6,297 nt of DNA, taken from Alphaproteobacteria bacterium. Its GTDB lineage: Bacteria; Pseudomonadota; Alphaproteobacteria; ATCC43930; CGMCC-115725. The notes under the pieces are model-generated. The model was given only the letters and a program-made list of their open reading frames with translations, ran no database searches and had not been told where the DNA came from. The stretch lies in the NCBI GenBank assembly GCA_019237175.1, contig JAFAHP010000013.1:1-6297 (forward strand). The letters are read 5' to 3'. Both the position numbers and the translations under genes were made by a program. Positions 1-5,727 of this stretch are shown in pieces; position 1 is the stretch's first letter; each line of letters opens with the position of its first letter.

Positions 1-540
1 ACAACGATCACGCCACAATCGGCGACCAACATCGGCATGCTCGGCGCCAACTTTTCGCTGAACCGCTTCACCTTCCCGACCGCGTCGACCTACAACGCCC
101 AGGTCTCAGACGGCGGCAATGTGCTCTCGTCCTACAACGCGAGCCCCAGCCTCGGCGTCAGCCTGCCCAACCCTTCGACCCTCTACCCGGGCTGGACCAT
201 GGGCTTTATGACCGACAACGGGCTGGGGATCACGATTTCCGTTGCCGGCTCGGCCAGCGAAAAGATCCTGTTGCCGGCGCAGGGCGGAACTTCGGTGTCG
301 AGCTTTGTAATGCCGGCCGGGCCTAACTACGAGTTCCTGCAGCTCAAATGGGACGGCTCGAACTACCGGATCGCCGCCTCGACGCCGCAGACGATCAATT
401 CGTTTGGCGGATTGATCCCGTCCGGAACACCGGCCGACACCGGTCCCTGCAACACGGGACAGCTGCGGTTTGACAGCAATTACATCTATGTCTGCACCGC
501 GCCCAATGTGTTCAAGCGTTCGGCACTTAGCAGTTATTAA
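1..540 (+). CDS. Phage tail-fibre-like beta-rich protein, C-terminal part (5' end outside window)
   Basis: The frame is open from base 1 and closes with TAA at 538-540. The first in-window ATG (37) is probably internal, because coding-like sequence continues upstream to the edge. At least 179 residues are present. The protein is rich in Ser, Thr, Gly, Asn and Pro with no charged core, as in fibre proteins. The middle has a module with SLPNPSTLYPGW, a Gly-rich strand, and a closing LKWDGSNYRI. This layout is typical of tail-fibre beta modules and resembles those in the protein at 4588-5727. The C-terminus carries the recurring environmental-phage end motif GPCNTGQLRFDSNYIYVC followed by FKRSALSSY, with two cysteines 15 residues apart. 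The likely role is virion surface or host attachment. Whether it has a signal peptide like the later genes cannot be seen. Family resemblance is from pattern memory, not a search. Confidence 0.75.
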   Translation, partial: TTITPQSATNIGMLGANFSLNRFTFPTASTYNAQVSDGGNVLSSYNASPSLGVSLPNPSTLYPGWTMGFMTDNGLGITISVAGSASEKILLPAQGGTSVSSFVMPAGPNYEFLQLKWDGSNYRIAASTPQTINSFGGLIPSGTPADTGPCNTGQLRFDSNYIYVCTAPNVFKRSALSSY

Positions 541-541
541 C

Positions 542-548
542 AAAGGAG
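542..548 (+). promoter_or_regulatory. Ribosome binding site supporting a TTG start at 559
   Basis: AAAGGAG lies 10 bases before TTG at 559, directly after the upstream TAA. It is the only strong Shine-Dalgarno match here. It favours the TTG that gives an immediate lipoprotein signal peptide over the GTG at 561, which is in another frame. Confidence 0.55.
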
Positions 549-558
549 TCGCAGCATC

Positions 559-744
559 TTGTGGCGATATCTTTGTCTCGTCTTGGCGCTCATTCTCACG
601 GGATGCTCAACGATGCTAGATCAAGTCAGATCGATGAGCACCGCTGATCTCGACAGCGCGACCGCCAGTCGAAAGCCTGTGGCGATAAGCCTGGAAAATG
701 GTGCTGGGAGGCGCAGCCTGTCGTGCCTCAACCCGGAACGCTGA
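559..744 (+). CDS. Small phage lipoprotein, N-terminal frame (probably frameshifted)
   Basis: The TTG start with AAAGGAG upstream gives a classic lipoprotein signal: a short N-terminus with R3, a hydrophobic run (residues 4-13) and the lipobox LTGC with the acylated cysteine at residue 16. The mature protein would be anchored in a membrane, probably in the periplasm. As read, the frame stops at TGA 742-744 after 61 residues. Residues from about 37 onward look unlike coding sequence. Another frame continues with plausible protein to 845 (see the next entry), so the intact product was probably about 95 residues. Small lipoproteins of this size occur near tail and lysis genes of phages infecting Gram-negative hosts, and their function is mostly unknown. 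It is not an obvious o-spanin because it is not next to an i-spanin. The signal peptide is well supported; the function is not. Confidence 0.6.
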   Translation: MWRYLCLVLALILTGCSTMLDQVRSMSTADLDSATASRKPVAISLENGAGRRSLSCLNPER

Positions 745-845
745 CAGGTGTTGCGTCCTTGATTGAGGACAGTCGCATCATAGCGATGCCAGCCGCCGGC
801 TCCTGCAATGGCACATTTCGGCCCATTTCATCTCTGATCAGGTAA
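648..845 (+). pseudogene. Out-of-frame continuation of the lipoprotein gene
   Basis: This frame is open from 648 to the TAA at 843-845 and has no good start of its own. From about 684 it reads GDKPGKWCWEAQPVVPQPG and then a second Cys region (AAGSCNGTF). This looks like the body of a small phage lipoprotein, with a Gly-Asp-x-x-Gly then Cys-Trp motif of the kind I associate with such proteins in rhizobial phages. Joining it to the frame starting at 559 needs a -1 shift (or one missing base) between about 664 and 684. I see no canonical X XXY YYZ slippery heptamer there, so a one-base deletion, in nature or in the assembly, is more likely than programmed frameshifting. The family resemblance is remembered, not searched. 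Confidence 0.5.
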
Positions 846-874
846 CAGGATCTCAAATCACCTTGTTCACCGCA

Positions 875-896
875 GGCGCCGTGAGGCGCCATTTTC
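875..896 (+). terminator. Terminator-like GC hairpin with GNRA-type loop
   Basis: GGCGCC (875-880), loop GTGA (881-884), GGCGCC (885-890), then ATTTTC (891-896). The stem is six perfect G-C pairs closed by a GNRA tetraloop, with a short T-run after it. It lies between the end of the lipoprotein frame (845) and the next start (914), where a transcription end or processing site is expected. The T-run is only four bases, so it may be a weak intrinsic terminator or an mRNA-stabilising hairpin. Confidence 0.5.
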
Positions 897-917
897 ATGA
901 CTGAGGAAGCCTCATGA
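895..917 (+). promoter_or_regulatory. Inverted repeats over the RBS and start codon of the 914 gene
   Basis: TCATGA at 895-900 and TCATGA at 912-917 are self-complementary copies that can pair across the Shine-Dalgarno (GAGGAA, 903-908). Inside them TGAGG (902-906) can pair with CCTCA (910-914). Either fold would hide the ribosome binding site and the A of the ATG. This could be a translational control element or an operator-like repeat. No regulator is visible, and short palindromes can arise by chance. Confidence 0.3.
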
Positions 918-2047
918 GCGTAACCCCAAACAATATCATGGTCTACGGTTCGGCGAATATGCCGGAAGCTGATGCGGTTGCCGTCGGCGGTGTTGTCGAT
1001 TTCACCAAGCGCGTTGCTTTCTATGACATCACCCCGGCCGGCACGGTCGATTGGGTGTCGACCTCGGCCTCTGACACCGCGGCCAAGGGCCAAGTCACCG
1101 GCCGCGATCCGACCGGCATCGTTCAGACCCCAGCGGCGGTCACACTGAACGGCCAAACGGTTGTCACCGGTGCGCAGACCTTTGAGCGCATAGGTGCGGC
1201 GGTGATCACCGGTGGCGCAATCGCCGGACTTGTCAACCCCGGCGGTACCGCGGCGGTCGGCGACGTTGCGCTGATGGCGCACAGCTGTGTGTTGCCGACT
1301 GGCACGGTGACGACCGATACGACCTATCACACCGCGCAGACTGGATCTGCCAACACCGCGGGGACCACGCCGCCGCTGTTTCACTTGGCTTCGGGCGACG
1401 GAGCCTCTGTCTCAGCCGGTCAGCTGATTTGGACACGCACTGGAACGGGGCCGAACCAGCTGCGCATGATCATTGCGACCTCCGGCTACGGCACTGATGT
1501 TGTCGCGGTCAATCGCGATTGGGGTACGATCCCGGATAACACCACCACATACAAGATTGTCCAGGGGATACTATTCGATGTAACGAACAGCGCGGGCGGC
1601 GGTACGCCAACGCCGGTGACGGCGGTCACGCGGTGTTTTTGGACCTCGGCCGCAGACGTGCCGACCGGCTCGGCGCGATATTTCTACGAAAAGGTCTTCG
1701 TCGTCAACAACAATTCGGCGACGGCCTTGACTGGCGCGCAGATCGAGATTGTCAGTGAAACACCAACCTTGCCGGCCGGAGCATTGCTCGACCTCGGCTT
1801 ATGCACCGCACTCAATGATACCAACACGGCGAGCGCCCGCCAGCAAACGTCCGGTTTCCTACCAACGGGTGTAAGTTCATTTACCACGCAGCCGGCCTTC
1901 ATCAACGTGCCTGGCGGCAGTCTACCTAGCGGCAATGCGCCGAATAGCGCAGGCGCTCAGGGCTGCTGGATGCGCTTGACCCTGCCGGCCGGAACCGCCG
2001 CCTACAAAGGCTCGGCTGATCTGCGCACGCAAGGAACGACGACCTAG
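914..2047 (+). CDS. Beta-rich phage structural protein, 377 residues
   Basis: ATG at 914 has GAGGAA five bases upstream; the gene ends with TAG at 2045-2047. There is no signal peptide, membrane span or enzyme motif. The N-terminal part (about 1-110) opens with VYGSANMPEAD and VVDFTKRVAFYDI and has an alternating beta pattern with TFERIG near its end. The C-terminal part (about 256-377) begins YFYEKVFVVNNN and reads like an Ig-like beta sandwich (QIEIVSETPTLPAG). It ends with GCWMRLTLPAGTAAYKGSADL. This tail pattern is familiar from uncharacterised structural proteins in phages and prophages of alphaproteobacteria, from memory only. It contains four cysteines. The position between a tail-fibre-like gene and the lysis cassette fits a tail, baseplate or virion-surface component. 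The exact role is not recognisable. Confidence 0.8.
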   Translation: MSVTPNNIMVYGSANMPEADAVAVGGVVDFTKRVAFYDITPAGTVDWVSTSASDTAAKGQVTGRDPTGIVQTPAAVTLNGQTVVTGAQTFERIGAAVITGGAIAGLVNPGGTAAVGDVALMAHSCVLPTGTVTTDTTYHTAQTGSANTAGTTPPLFHLASGDGASVSAGQLIWTRTGTGPNQLRMIIATSGYGTDVVAVNRDWGTIPDNTTTYKIVQGILFDVTNSAGGGTPTPVTAVTRCFWTSAADVPTGSARYFYEKVFVVNNNSATALTGAQIEIVSETPTLPAGALLDLGLCTALNDTNTASARQQTSGFLPTGVSSFTTQPAFINVPGGSLPSGNAPNSAGAQGCWMRLTLPAGTAAYKGSADLRTQGTTT

Positions 2048-2185
2048 TGGCGGTTGCGCCCGTGCGGCGGCGTATCGTAGTGCATCTGAAAGAGCGGATC
2101 CGCGGGGCCGCCTACATGCGGGTCGGCCCCACCGACGAAGTTTGTCCGCGAAGCCCGTCAAACAACCAGAACTGGAGCGAGGCTG
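2048..2185 (+). other. Gap between genes with a possible hairpin
   Basis: These 138 bases separate the structural gene from the next well-supported start. GGGGCCG (2104-2110) can pair with CGGCCCC (2124-2130), extended by two more pairs across a one-base bulge. There is no T-run, so it is not a clear intrinsic terminator. A frame beginning GTG at 2047 runs through the gap but has a poor composition and overlaps the next gene extensively. Confidence 0.3.
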
Positions 2186-2395
2186 ATGCTGCCTCAGAAA
2201 CTGACTGCGGTCGATCCCGAAAGCGACCGCCGCCGCTACAAGGTGGTGCGCCTCGATACGCATCAGGATGTTCCAGGGCTGATCCTGTCGGCGTCGGTCG
2301 AAACCGGTACGTGCATGATGCGTGCCGGGAGCGGCGAGGCCAAGGAATATAACTTTGGCCCTTACGGGCTGCGCATCGTCGTAGGGGGGCGGTGA
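2186..2395 (+). CDS. Small phage protein of unknown function, 69 residues
   Basis: ATG at 2186 has GGAGCGAGG (2174-2182) upstream; TGA is at 2393-2395. The product has no signal peptide or membrane span. After a polar N-terminus with a charged ESDRRR patch it reads RYKVVRLDTHQDVPGLILSA, then a Gly-turn, ETGTCMM, and a closing NFGPYGLRIVVGG. This pattern suggests a small all-beta fold of about 60 residues. It ends three bases before the preferred ATG of the next gene, so the two are probably translated together. It precedes the lysis cassette, but I do not recognise a family. Confidence comes from the start signal, the codon pattern and the tight spacing. Confidence 0.65.
   Translation: MLPQKLTAVDPESDRRRYKVVRLDTHQDVPGLILSASVETGTCMMRAGSGEAKEYNFGPYGLRIVVGGR
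2383..2389 (+). promoter_or_regulatory. RBS that favours ATG 2398 over GTG 2392
   Basis: AGGGGGG ends eight bases before ATG 2398 but only two before the in-frame GTG 2392. The spacing therefore favours the ATG. The site lies inside the last codons of the preceding gene. Confidence 0.5.
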
Positions 2396-2397
2396 CA

Positions 2398-2808
2398 ATG
2401 CCGTTTCAACGCGATCCTCAGGGCCATTCGTTTGTGCAGAACTGGCTGGGGCTAATAACCCAGATTGCCGCGGCCGCTGACGATCTCTATGCCAGCGACT
2501 GGGCCCATGGCGAATTGATCAAGGTTATCGGCGAAAAACTCGAAAAGTTGCTTGCCGATTCTGCGGGCACGAGATTGCAAGTGGCCCGTCTCGAGGAAGA
2601 GGTGGCTTACCTGTCGGCGGAGCTCTCCGCTTCGGTCCGCTGGACACAGCCGATGACGAACGCTCGACCGCCAGAGGAGCTAACAAGATCCGACAGCGTC
2701 GTTTCGGCGGCGAATATCGGCGGTGAATTACATTTAAATCCGTTTCAGCCGTTCGGATCACCTCCAAACAAACCGACGCCGGACGATCGCGGAGACGAAG
2801 CGTCGTGA
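2398..2808 (+). CDS. Coiled-coil hypothetical phage protein, 136 residues
   Basis: ATG 2398 is chosen for its ribosome-binding-site spacing; GTG 2392 in the same frame would add two residues. The stop TGA (2806-2808) overlaps the GTG start of the endolysin gene (GTGA), so the genes are probably translationally coupled. Residues about 10-80 are helical and charged. The stretch GEKLEKLLADSAGTRLQVARLEEEVAYLSAEL has heptad-like spacing that suggests a coiled coil. The last 50 residues are Pro/Asn/Ser-rich and likely disordered. There is no membrane span, so it is not an obvious holin. It could be a small tail or chaperone-like protein made before lysis. No family is recognised. Confidence 0.65.
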   Translation: MPFQRDPQGHSFVQNWLGLITQIAAAADDLYASDWAHGELIKVIGEKLEKLLADSAGTRLQVARLEEEVAYLSAELSASVRWTQPMTNARPPEELTRSDSVVSAANIGGELHLNPFQPFGSPPNKPTPDDRGDEAS

Positions 2809-3305
2809 GGCGCATCACCAGCGCTGCCGGATTGGGGCTGATCAAGCAATACGAGCGGGGGCCCAACGGCGGACCCGCGCTCGTCGCCTATCGCGACATC
2901 GCTGGTGTGTGGACGATCGGATGGGGTCACACCGGCGGTGTCTATAAAGGCGACACGGTAACGCCGGCGCAAGCCGATTACCTGTTGGCGCAAGATCTTG
3001 CCGGCTTTGAGGATTGGGTCGACGCGCGCACCGACCCGGCAATGACGACCGACAATCAATTCGCGGCAATGGTCAGCCTCGCCTTCAACATCGGTGAAGC
3101 GAGCTTTCTCGGCTCGTCAGTGCGACGCTATCACAATGAGCAGGATTACGCCCACGCGGCCAGGGCTTTTTTACTCTGGGATAAGGCACAAGTCGACGGC
3201 CGGCTCGTGACCGTCGCTGGGCTTCTCGAGCGCCGCAATGCCGAACGCACGCAGTATCTAACCCCCAATATCGTCGTCTTGTCCGTGTTTGCGATAGAGG
3301 CGTAA
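2805..3305 (+). CDS. Phage endolysin, GH24 (T4-type) lysozyme
   Basis: It hydrolyses the MurNAc-GlcNAc bond of peptidoglycan at the end of infection. The GTG start overlaps the previous stop; a GGAG lies at 2791-2794. The 166 residues match the usual size of single-domain GH24 enzymes. The catalytic triad pattern is visible: Glu17 in IKQYERG, Asp31 in AYRDIAGVWTIGWGHT, and Thr37, with the six-residue Asp-to-Thr step and the T-I-G-x-G-H signature seen in T4 lysozyme. The Glu-to-Asp distance is five residues longer than in T4 because of an insert around PNGGPA. The middle has FAAMVSLAFNIG, and the C-terminus GLLERRNAERTQYL matches the conserved R-R-x-x-E-x-x-x-(F/Y)-L end. No signal peptide or SAR segment is present, so it should be cytoplasmic and need a holin. 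Spanin-like genes follow directly. Confidence 0.93.
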   Translation: MRRITSAAGLGLIKQYERGPNGGPALVAYRDIAGVWTIGWGHTGGVYKGDTVTPAQADYLLAQDLAGFEDWVDARTDPAMTTDNQFAAMVSLAFNIGEASFLGSSVRRYHNEQDYAHAARAFLLWDKAQVDGRLVTVAGLLERRNAERTQYLTPNIVVLSVFAIEA

Positions 3306-3322
3306 CTTTTATCAGACGCCCC

Positions 3323-3667
3323 ATGATCGATGAAGATGCTGCGCCGACTGACGCGACGAGTCTCCACGTCCGCGTCAAGCCAGACGGCTGGGTGCAATTT
3401 CTCTCGCTCGCCATTACGGCAGGCGGCATCGTCGCGACCGCGACCTATTTCATCGTCTCGGCGATCAACACTGTCGCGCAGACCGACCGCGAGGCGCTGA
3501 GCGCGATGGACCGGCGAGTGACGACGCTCGAAGTCGAATATCTCGCCGACTCGCGCACGCTCGATCATCTCTCGACCCTGATGGATCAGGAGCGCGCCGC
3601 GTCCGACGACCTGGCGACTGCGATCGCTCGGCTGCAGATCGCGATCGAGAGAACGGGACGCAGATGA
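3323..3667 (+). CDS. Single-span coiled-coil membrane protein, i-spanin or holin candidate
   Basis: The ATG at 3323 follows the endolysin stop by 17 bases, with only a weak ribosome binding site. The 114-residue product has a polar N-terminus with R17 and K19. One transmembrane helix follows at about residues 23-48 (WVQFLSLAITAGGIVATATYF). The rest is a long charged helix (about 53-112) with coiled-coil-like heptads. By the positive-inside rule the C-terminal helix should face the periplasm. That topology is the Rz-type inner-membrane spanin layout, and the next gene is a candidate lipoprotein partner that starts on its stop codon (ATGA). A one-span class III holin is the main alternative, since no other holin is visible. 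Topology is well supported; the spanin assignment is an inference from context. Confidence 0.65.
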   Translation: MIDEDAAPTDATSLHVRVKPDGWVQFLSLAITAGGIVATATYFIVSAINTVAQTDREALSAMDRRVTTLEVEYLADSRTLDHLSTLMDQERAASDDLATAIARLQIAIERTGRR

Positions 3668-3966
3668 TGCGACTAAGCCATCGGCGTGCCGGCGTATCCC
3701 CAGCGATGATCGGCATCGCGCTGCTGTGTGTGGTGGCGATGAGCTGCCAGCCCCAACCCATTGTAGAGAAGCCCCAAACGGCGCCGACTGGAAGAGAGAT
3801 CCGGGTCCTAGCGCCGCCGTTCATTCGGCACCGCATTATCGCAAGTCCTGATGTTGGCGCGGATTGGCAAGCTGACCGCGCCATCCTTGAAGAGGCGCGC
3901 CGTGCACTAAAGCGCGCGCAGGATCGTCTTGACTGGCTAAATGGCCGCAACCCTGCGGGGTCGTAA
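3664..3966 (+). CDS. Putative o-spanin-like lipoprotein (Rz1-type)
   Basis: ATG 3664 overlaps the stop of the upstream membrane protein; a second ATG follows at 3667. The gene ends with TAA at 3964-3966. The 100-residue product has a basic N-terminus, a hydrophobic run (about residues 14-27) and Cys28 in VAMSC, a marginal lipobox (Ala -3, Met -2, Ser -1). Then comes a Pro/Gln-rich stretch (QPQPIVEKPQTAP) and a C-terminal charged helix ending DRLDWLNGRN. A short Pro-rich lipoprotein coded immediately after an inner-membrane coiled-coil protein is the expected arrangement for an o-spanin, which meets its i-spanin partner across the periplasm. It is longer than Rz1. If the Cys is not acylated it would be a secreted or anchored protein of unknown role. 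Confidence 0.6.
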   Translation: MMRLSHRRAGVSPAMIGIALLCVVAMSCQPQPIVEKPQTAPTGREIRVLAPPFIRHRIIASPDVGADWQADRAILEEARRALKRAQDRLDWLNGRNPAGS

Positions 3967-4034
3967 TGTCTACGGCTCAGAAGGTGGTGGGCGTGACACC
4001 TCGCGCTTTGCCGTCAATTCTTATGGAGATTTAG
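3966..4034 (+). CDS. Possible 22-codon ORF overlapping the o-spanin stop
   Basis: ATG 3966-3968 shares the last A of the upstream TAA (TAATG), an arrangement common in coupled genes. The frame ends at TAG 4032-4034. The product (MSTAQKVVGVTPRALPSILM then EI) has no recognisable domain. The frame is the same as the gene starting at TTG 4038, with only the TAG and one codon between them. It may be a leader peptide, the relic N-terminus of the next gene, or chance. Confidence 0.25.
   Translation: MSTAQKVVGVTPRALPSILMEI
4025..4028 (+). promoter_or_regulatory. RBS supporting the TTG start at 4038
   Basis: GGAG in TTATGGAGATT lies nine bases before TTG 4038. An in-frame TAG at 4032-4034 rules out any earlier start, so this site defines the start of the 4038 gene unless the amber codon is read through. 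Confidence 0.5.
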
Positions 4035-4037
4035 CCT

Positions 4038-4577
4038 TTGTCAAACCCATGGACCAGGGCAACGCCGGCGGTGTGGCCTTACGGGGCCAATGGCGGCTCC
4101 GGCGACAATTTCTCGAGTTTGCCGAACGGCCAGGCGAAATGCGTCGGCGTCGTACAGCCCGGCACCCTCTCGCTACCCTTTGGTGACCTGATCATCCCGC
4201 CGTGGAAGATCACCTTTGCCAGCGCGCCGACCACAGGCAACACGTTCAGCCGCTATCTCCTGTTCTCCGAGGATAACACCACCCCGGTCTGGCCGGGCGG
4301 CATCAGCCCGACCTCGAGCTCGGACCAATCCGCATTGCTGACCGCGCTCTTGGCCTACGACGCGCCCTTTGCCTCGGTGGCATTGCTCGACCAGCTGACC
4401 TTGAGCGCCTCGGTGACGACCTACTACACGCGCTGGCACGGGCTCAAGGGCATCTTCAGTGACGGCAACATCCCGACTTTCACGACGATCCTTTGCTACA
4501 ACCAATCGGGGGTAGCGCTTGCCACCTATTCGTCCGGCAATCAGGTGACGACCTATGCCACCGAGACCTACACCTGA
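4038..4577 (+). CDS. Beta-rich phage protein of unknown function, 179 residues
   Basis: The TTG start is fixed by the in-frame TAG at 4032 and by GGAG at 4025-4028; the gene ends with TGA at 4575-4577. The product starts NPWTRATPAVWPYGANGG. It is rich in Ser, Thr, Gly and aromatic residues, with few charges, and reads as all-beta. Features are a Pro-rich LPFGDLIIPPW turn, then SRYLLFSEDNTTPVWPGG, a single helix-like stretch (QSALLTALLAYDAPF), and a Thr/Tyr-rich C-terminus. Two cysteines are present. There is no signal peptide, unlike the three genes that follow. The composition matches virion-surface proteins, and the gene opens the second structural run after the lysis cassette. I do not recognise the family. 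Confidence 0.7.
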   Translation: MSNPWTRATPAVWPYGANGGSGDNFSSLPNGQAKCVGVVQPGTLSLPFGDLIIPPWKITFASAPTTGNTFSRYLLFSEDNTTPVWPGGISPTSSSDQSALLTALLAYDAPFASVALLDQLTLSASVTTYYTRWHGLKGIFSDGNIPTFTTILCYNQSGVALATYSSGNQVTTYATETYT

Positions 4578-4587
4578 GCGCGCCGTC

Positions 4588-5727
4588 ATGAGGCCGCTCT
4601 TTCGCTGGGTCAGTGCGCTTGCCGCCATCTTTTTTATCGCCGCCGGCCTCACGCCGACGGTGCGCGCGCAGGACCGCGCCGCGATCGGTCTCGGGGCCGG
4701 GCTCACCAATAATCAAACTCAGTACAATTCCGGCAACCAGCTCGCCGTATCCGGCCAGAAGATCTTCCCGCAGCTGATGCCGAAGCCGATCACGTCGAGC
4801 TGCACAGTCAATTCGACCTGCGCCTCGGCCAATGATGGCGGGTATCTCCTGTTGGCGACCGCCGCAAGTGTCACGTACACGTTGCCAGCTCCGGGTGCGG
4901 CCGGCACATTCTTTCAGAATTTCGGTTATGACGGGACCCATCCTTACACGCTGACGACGCCAAGCGGCAACATTTACGGCTCGTGTGCGCCGATCGGCGC
5001 GTCGATCATGCTGACCTTTTCGGCGACGCTGACGACGGACGGCACGAGTTATGTGTGCATCGCCAGCATCGGGGTGTCGTCGGTCGTCAATCTGGCAACC
5101 GCCAGCACGAACACGACCGTCACGCAGTCGCAATGGGGCAATGGTGCCATCTTTATCATCACCGCGGCGACGAACACGATCACCTTGCCGCAGGTTACGA
5201 CACTCTTTCAAAACGGCACGATTTATGTGCTGGCGATCGGCAATACCTGGACATTGATCCCGAACGCGGCCGACGGCATCAACAGCACAGCGAACGGCAG
5301 CACCGCAATCAACACATCGCAGGTCTTCGGCGCTGGCTTCTACACGATTACGACACCGGCCGCGACCAGCGGCGCCGGGGCCGTGGCGGTCGGGGCGACC
5401 GGGTCGGCGATCGCCGGTCTCAACCCGATCACCAGCCAGGGCGGGAGCTACACTTTTGCGCTGACCGACTGCAACACGACGGTGCACTTCACCGCCGCAG
5501 CGACGGCCACGGTCCCGAACTCGCTGCCCGTCGGTTGCGACATCGCGGTGATTCAGGATGTGTCGGGCTCCCAGCAGGTGACGTTTGCTGCCGGGTCGGG
5601 GGCGACAATGCACTCGGCTGGCGGGCTCATCCACACCAACACGCAATATTCCGGGGTGGGCATCCATGTCTATTCGAATATCGGCGGCGGCGCTGCTGTT
5701 TACGATCTCGTTGGCGATCGCAGCTGA
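4588..5727 (+). CDS. Tail-fibre-like protein with three tandem beta modules and a Sec signal peptide
   Basis: ATG 4588 lies 11 bases after the previous stop and is chosen over an in-frame ATG at 4555 because it gives a clean signal peptide: Arg at 3 and 6, hydrophobic residues 7-21, and VRA-Q cleavage after about residue 27. The 379-residue protein then shows three similar blocks at about 83-160, 174-258 and 279-379. Each begins with a T-x-T-hydrophobic strand leading to LP and ends with a Gly/Thr hairpin. The last has VTFAAGSGATMHSAGG and ends VYDLVGDRS, a pattern well known at the ends of phage tail-fibre modules (compare generic V-T-F-x-x-G-x-G-x-x-x-x-S-x-G). Six cysteines are spread through the protein. 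The likely role is host-surface or envelope binding. Export by Sec would be unusual for a virion part. The last 62 bases are also read in another frame by the next gene. Confidence 0.78.
   Translation: MRPLFRWVSALAAIFFIAAGLTPTVRAQDRAAIGLGAGLTNNQTQYNSGNQLAVSGQKIFPQLMPKPITSSCTVNSTCASANDGGYLLLATAASVTYTLPAPGAAGTFFQNFGYDGTHPYTLTTPSGNIYGSCAPIGASIMLTFSATLTTDGTSYVCIASIGVSSVVNLATASTNTTVTQSQWGNGAIFIITAATNTITLPQVTTLFQNGTIYVLAIGNTWTLIPNAADGINSTANGSTAINTSQVFGAGFYTITTPAATSGAGAVAVGATGSAIAGLNPITSQGGSYTFALTDCNTTVHFTAAATATVPNSLPVGCDIAVIQDVSGSQQVTFAAGSGATMHSAGGLIHTNTQYSGVGIHVYSNIGGGAAVYDLVGDRS

Noticed and set aside
106..543. Antisense frame of 145 codons
   Set aside because: Opposite the tail-fibre-like C-terminus, whose sequence ends in a recognisable motif. 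The antisense product looks random.
660..690. Programmed -1 ribosomal frameshift in the lipoprotein gene
   Set aside because: No X XXY YYZ heptamer in the proper phase was found in the candidate interval; a missing base explains the break more simply.
728..1384. Antisense frame of 218 codons
   Set aside because: Arg/Gly/Asp-rich shadow composition opposite the start of a well-supported structural gene; no usable ribosome binding site or domain.
2047..2352. + strand frame starting GTG on the stop of the 914 gene
   Set aside because: AAGGA lies upstream at long spacing, but the product is Arg/Pro-rich and overlaps more than half of the better-supported 2186-2395 gene.
3941..4186. + strand frame beginning within the o-spanin end
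   Set aside because: Its first 40 residues look faintly protein-like, but the rest becomes Arg-rich and overlaps the 4038 gene. A frameshifted older N-terminus for that gene is possible but unsupported.
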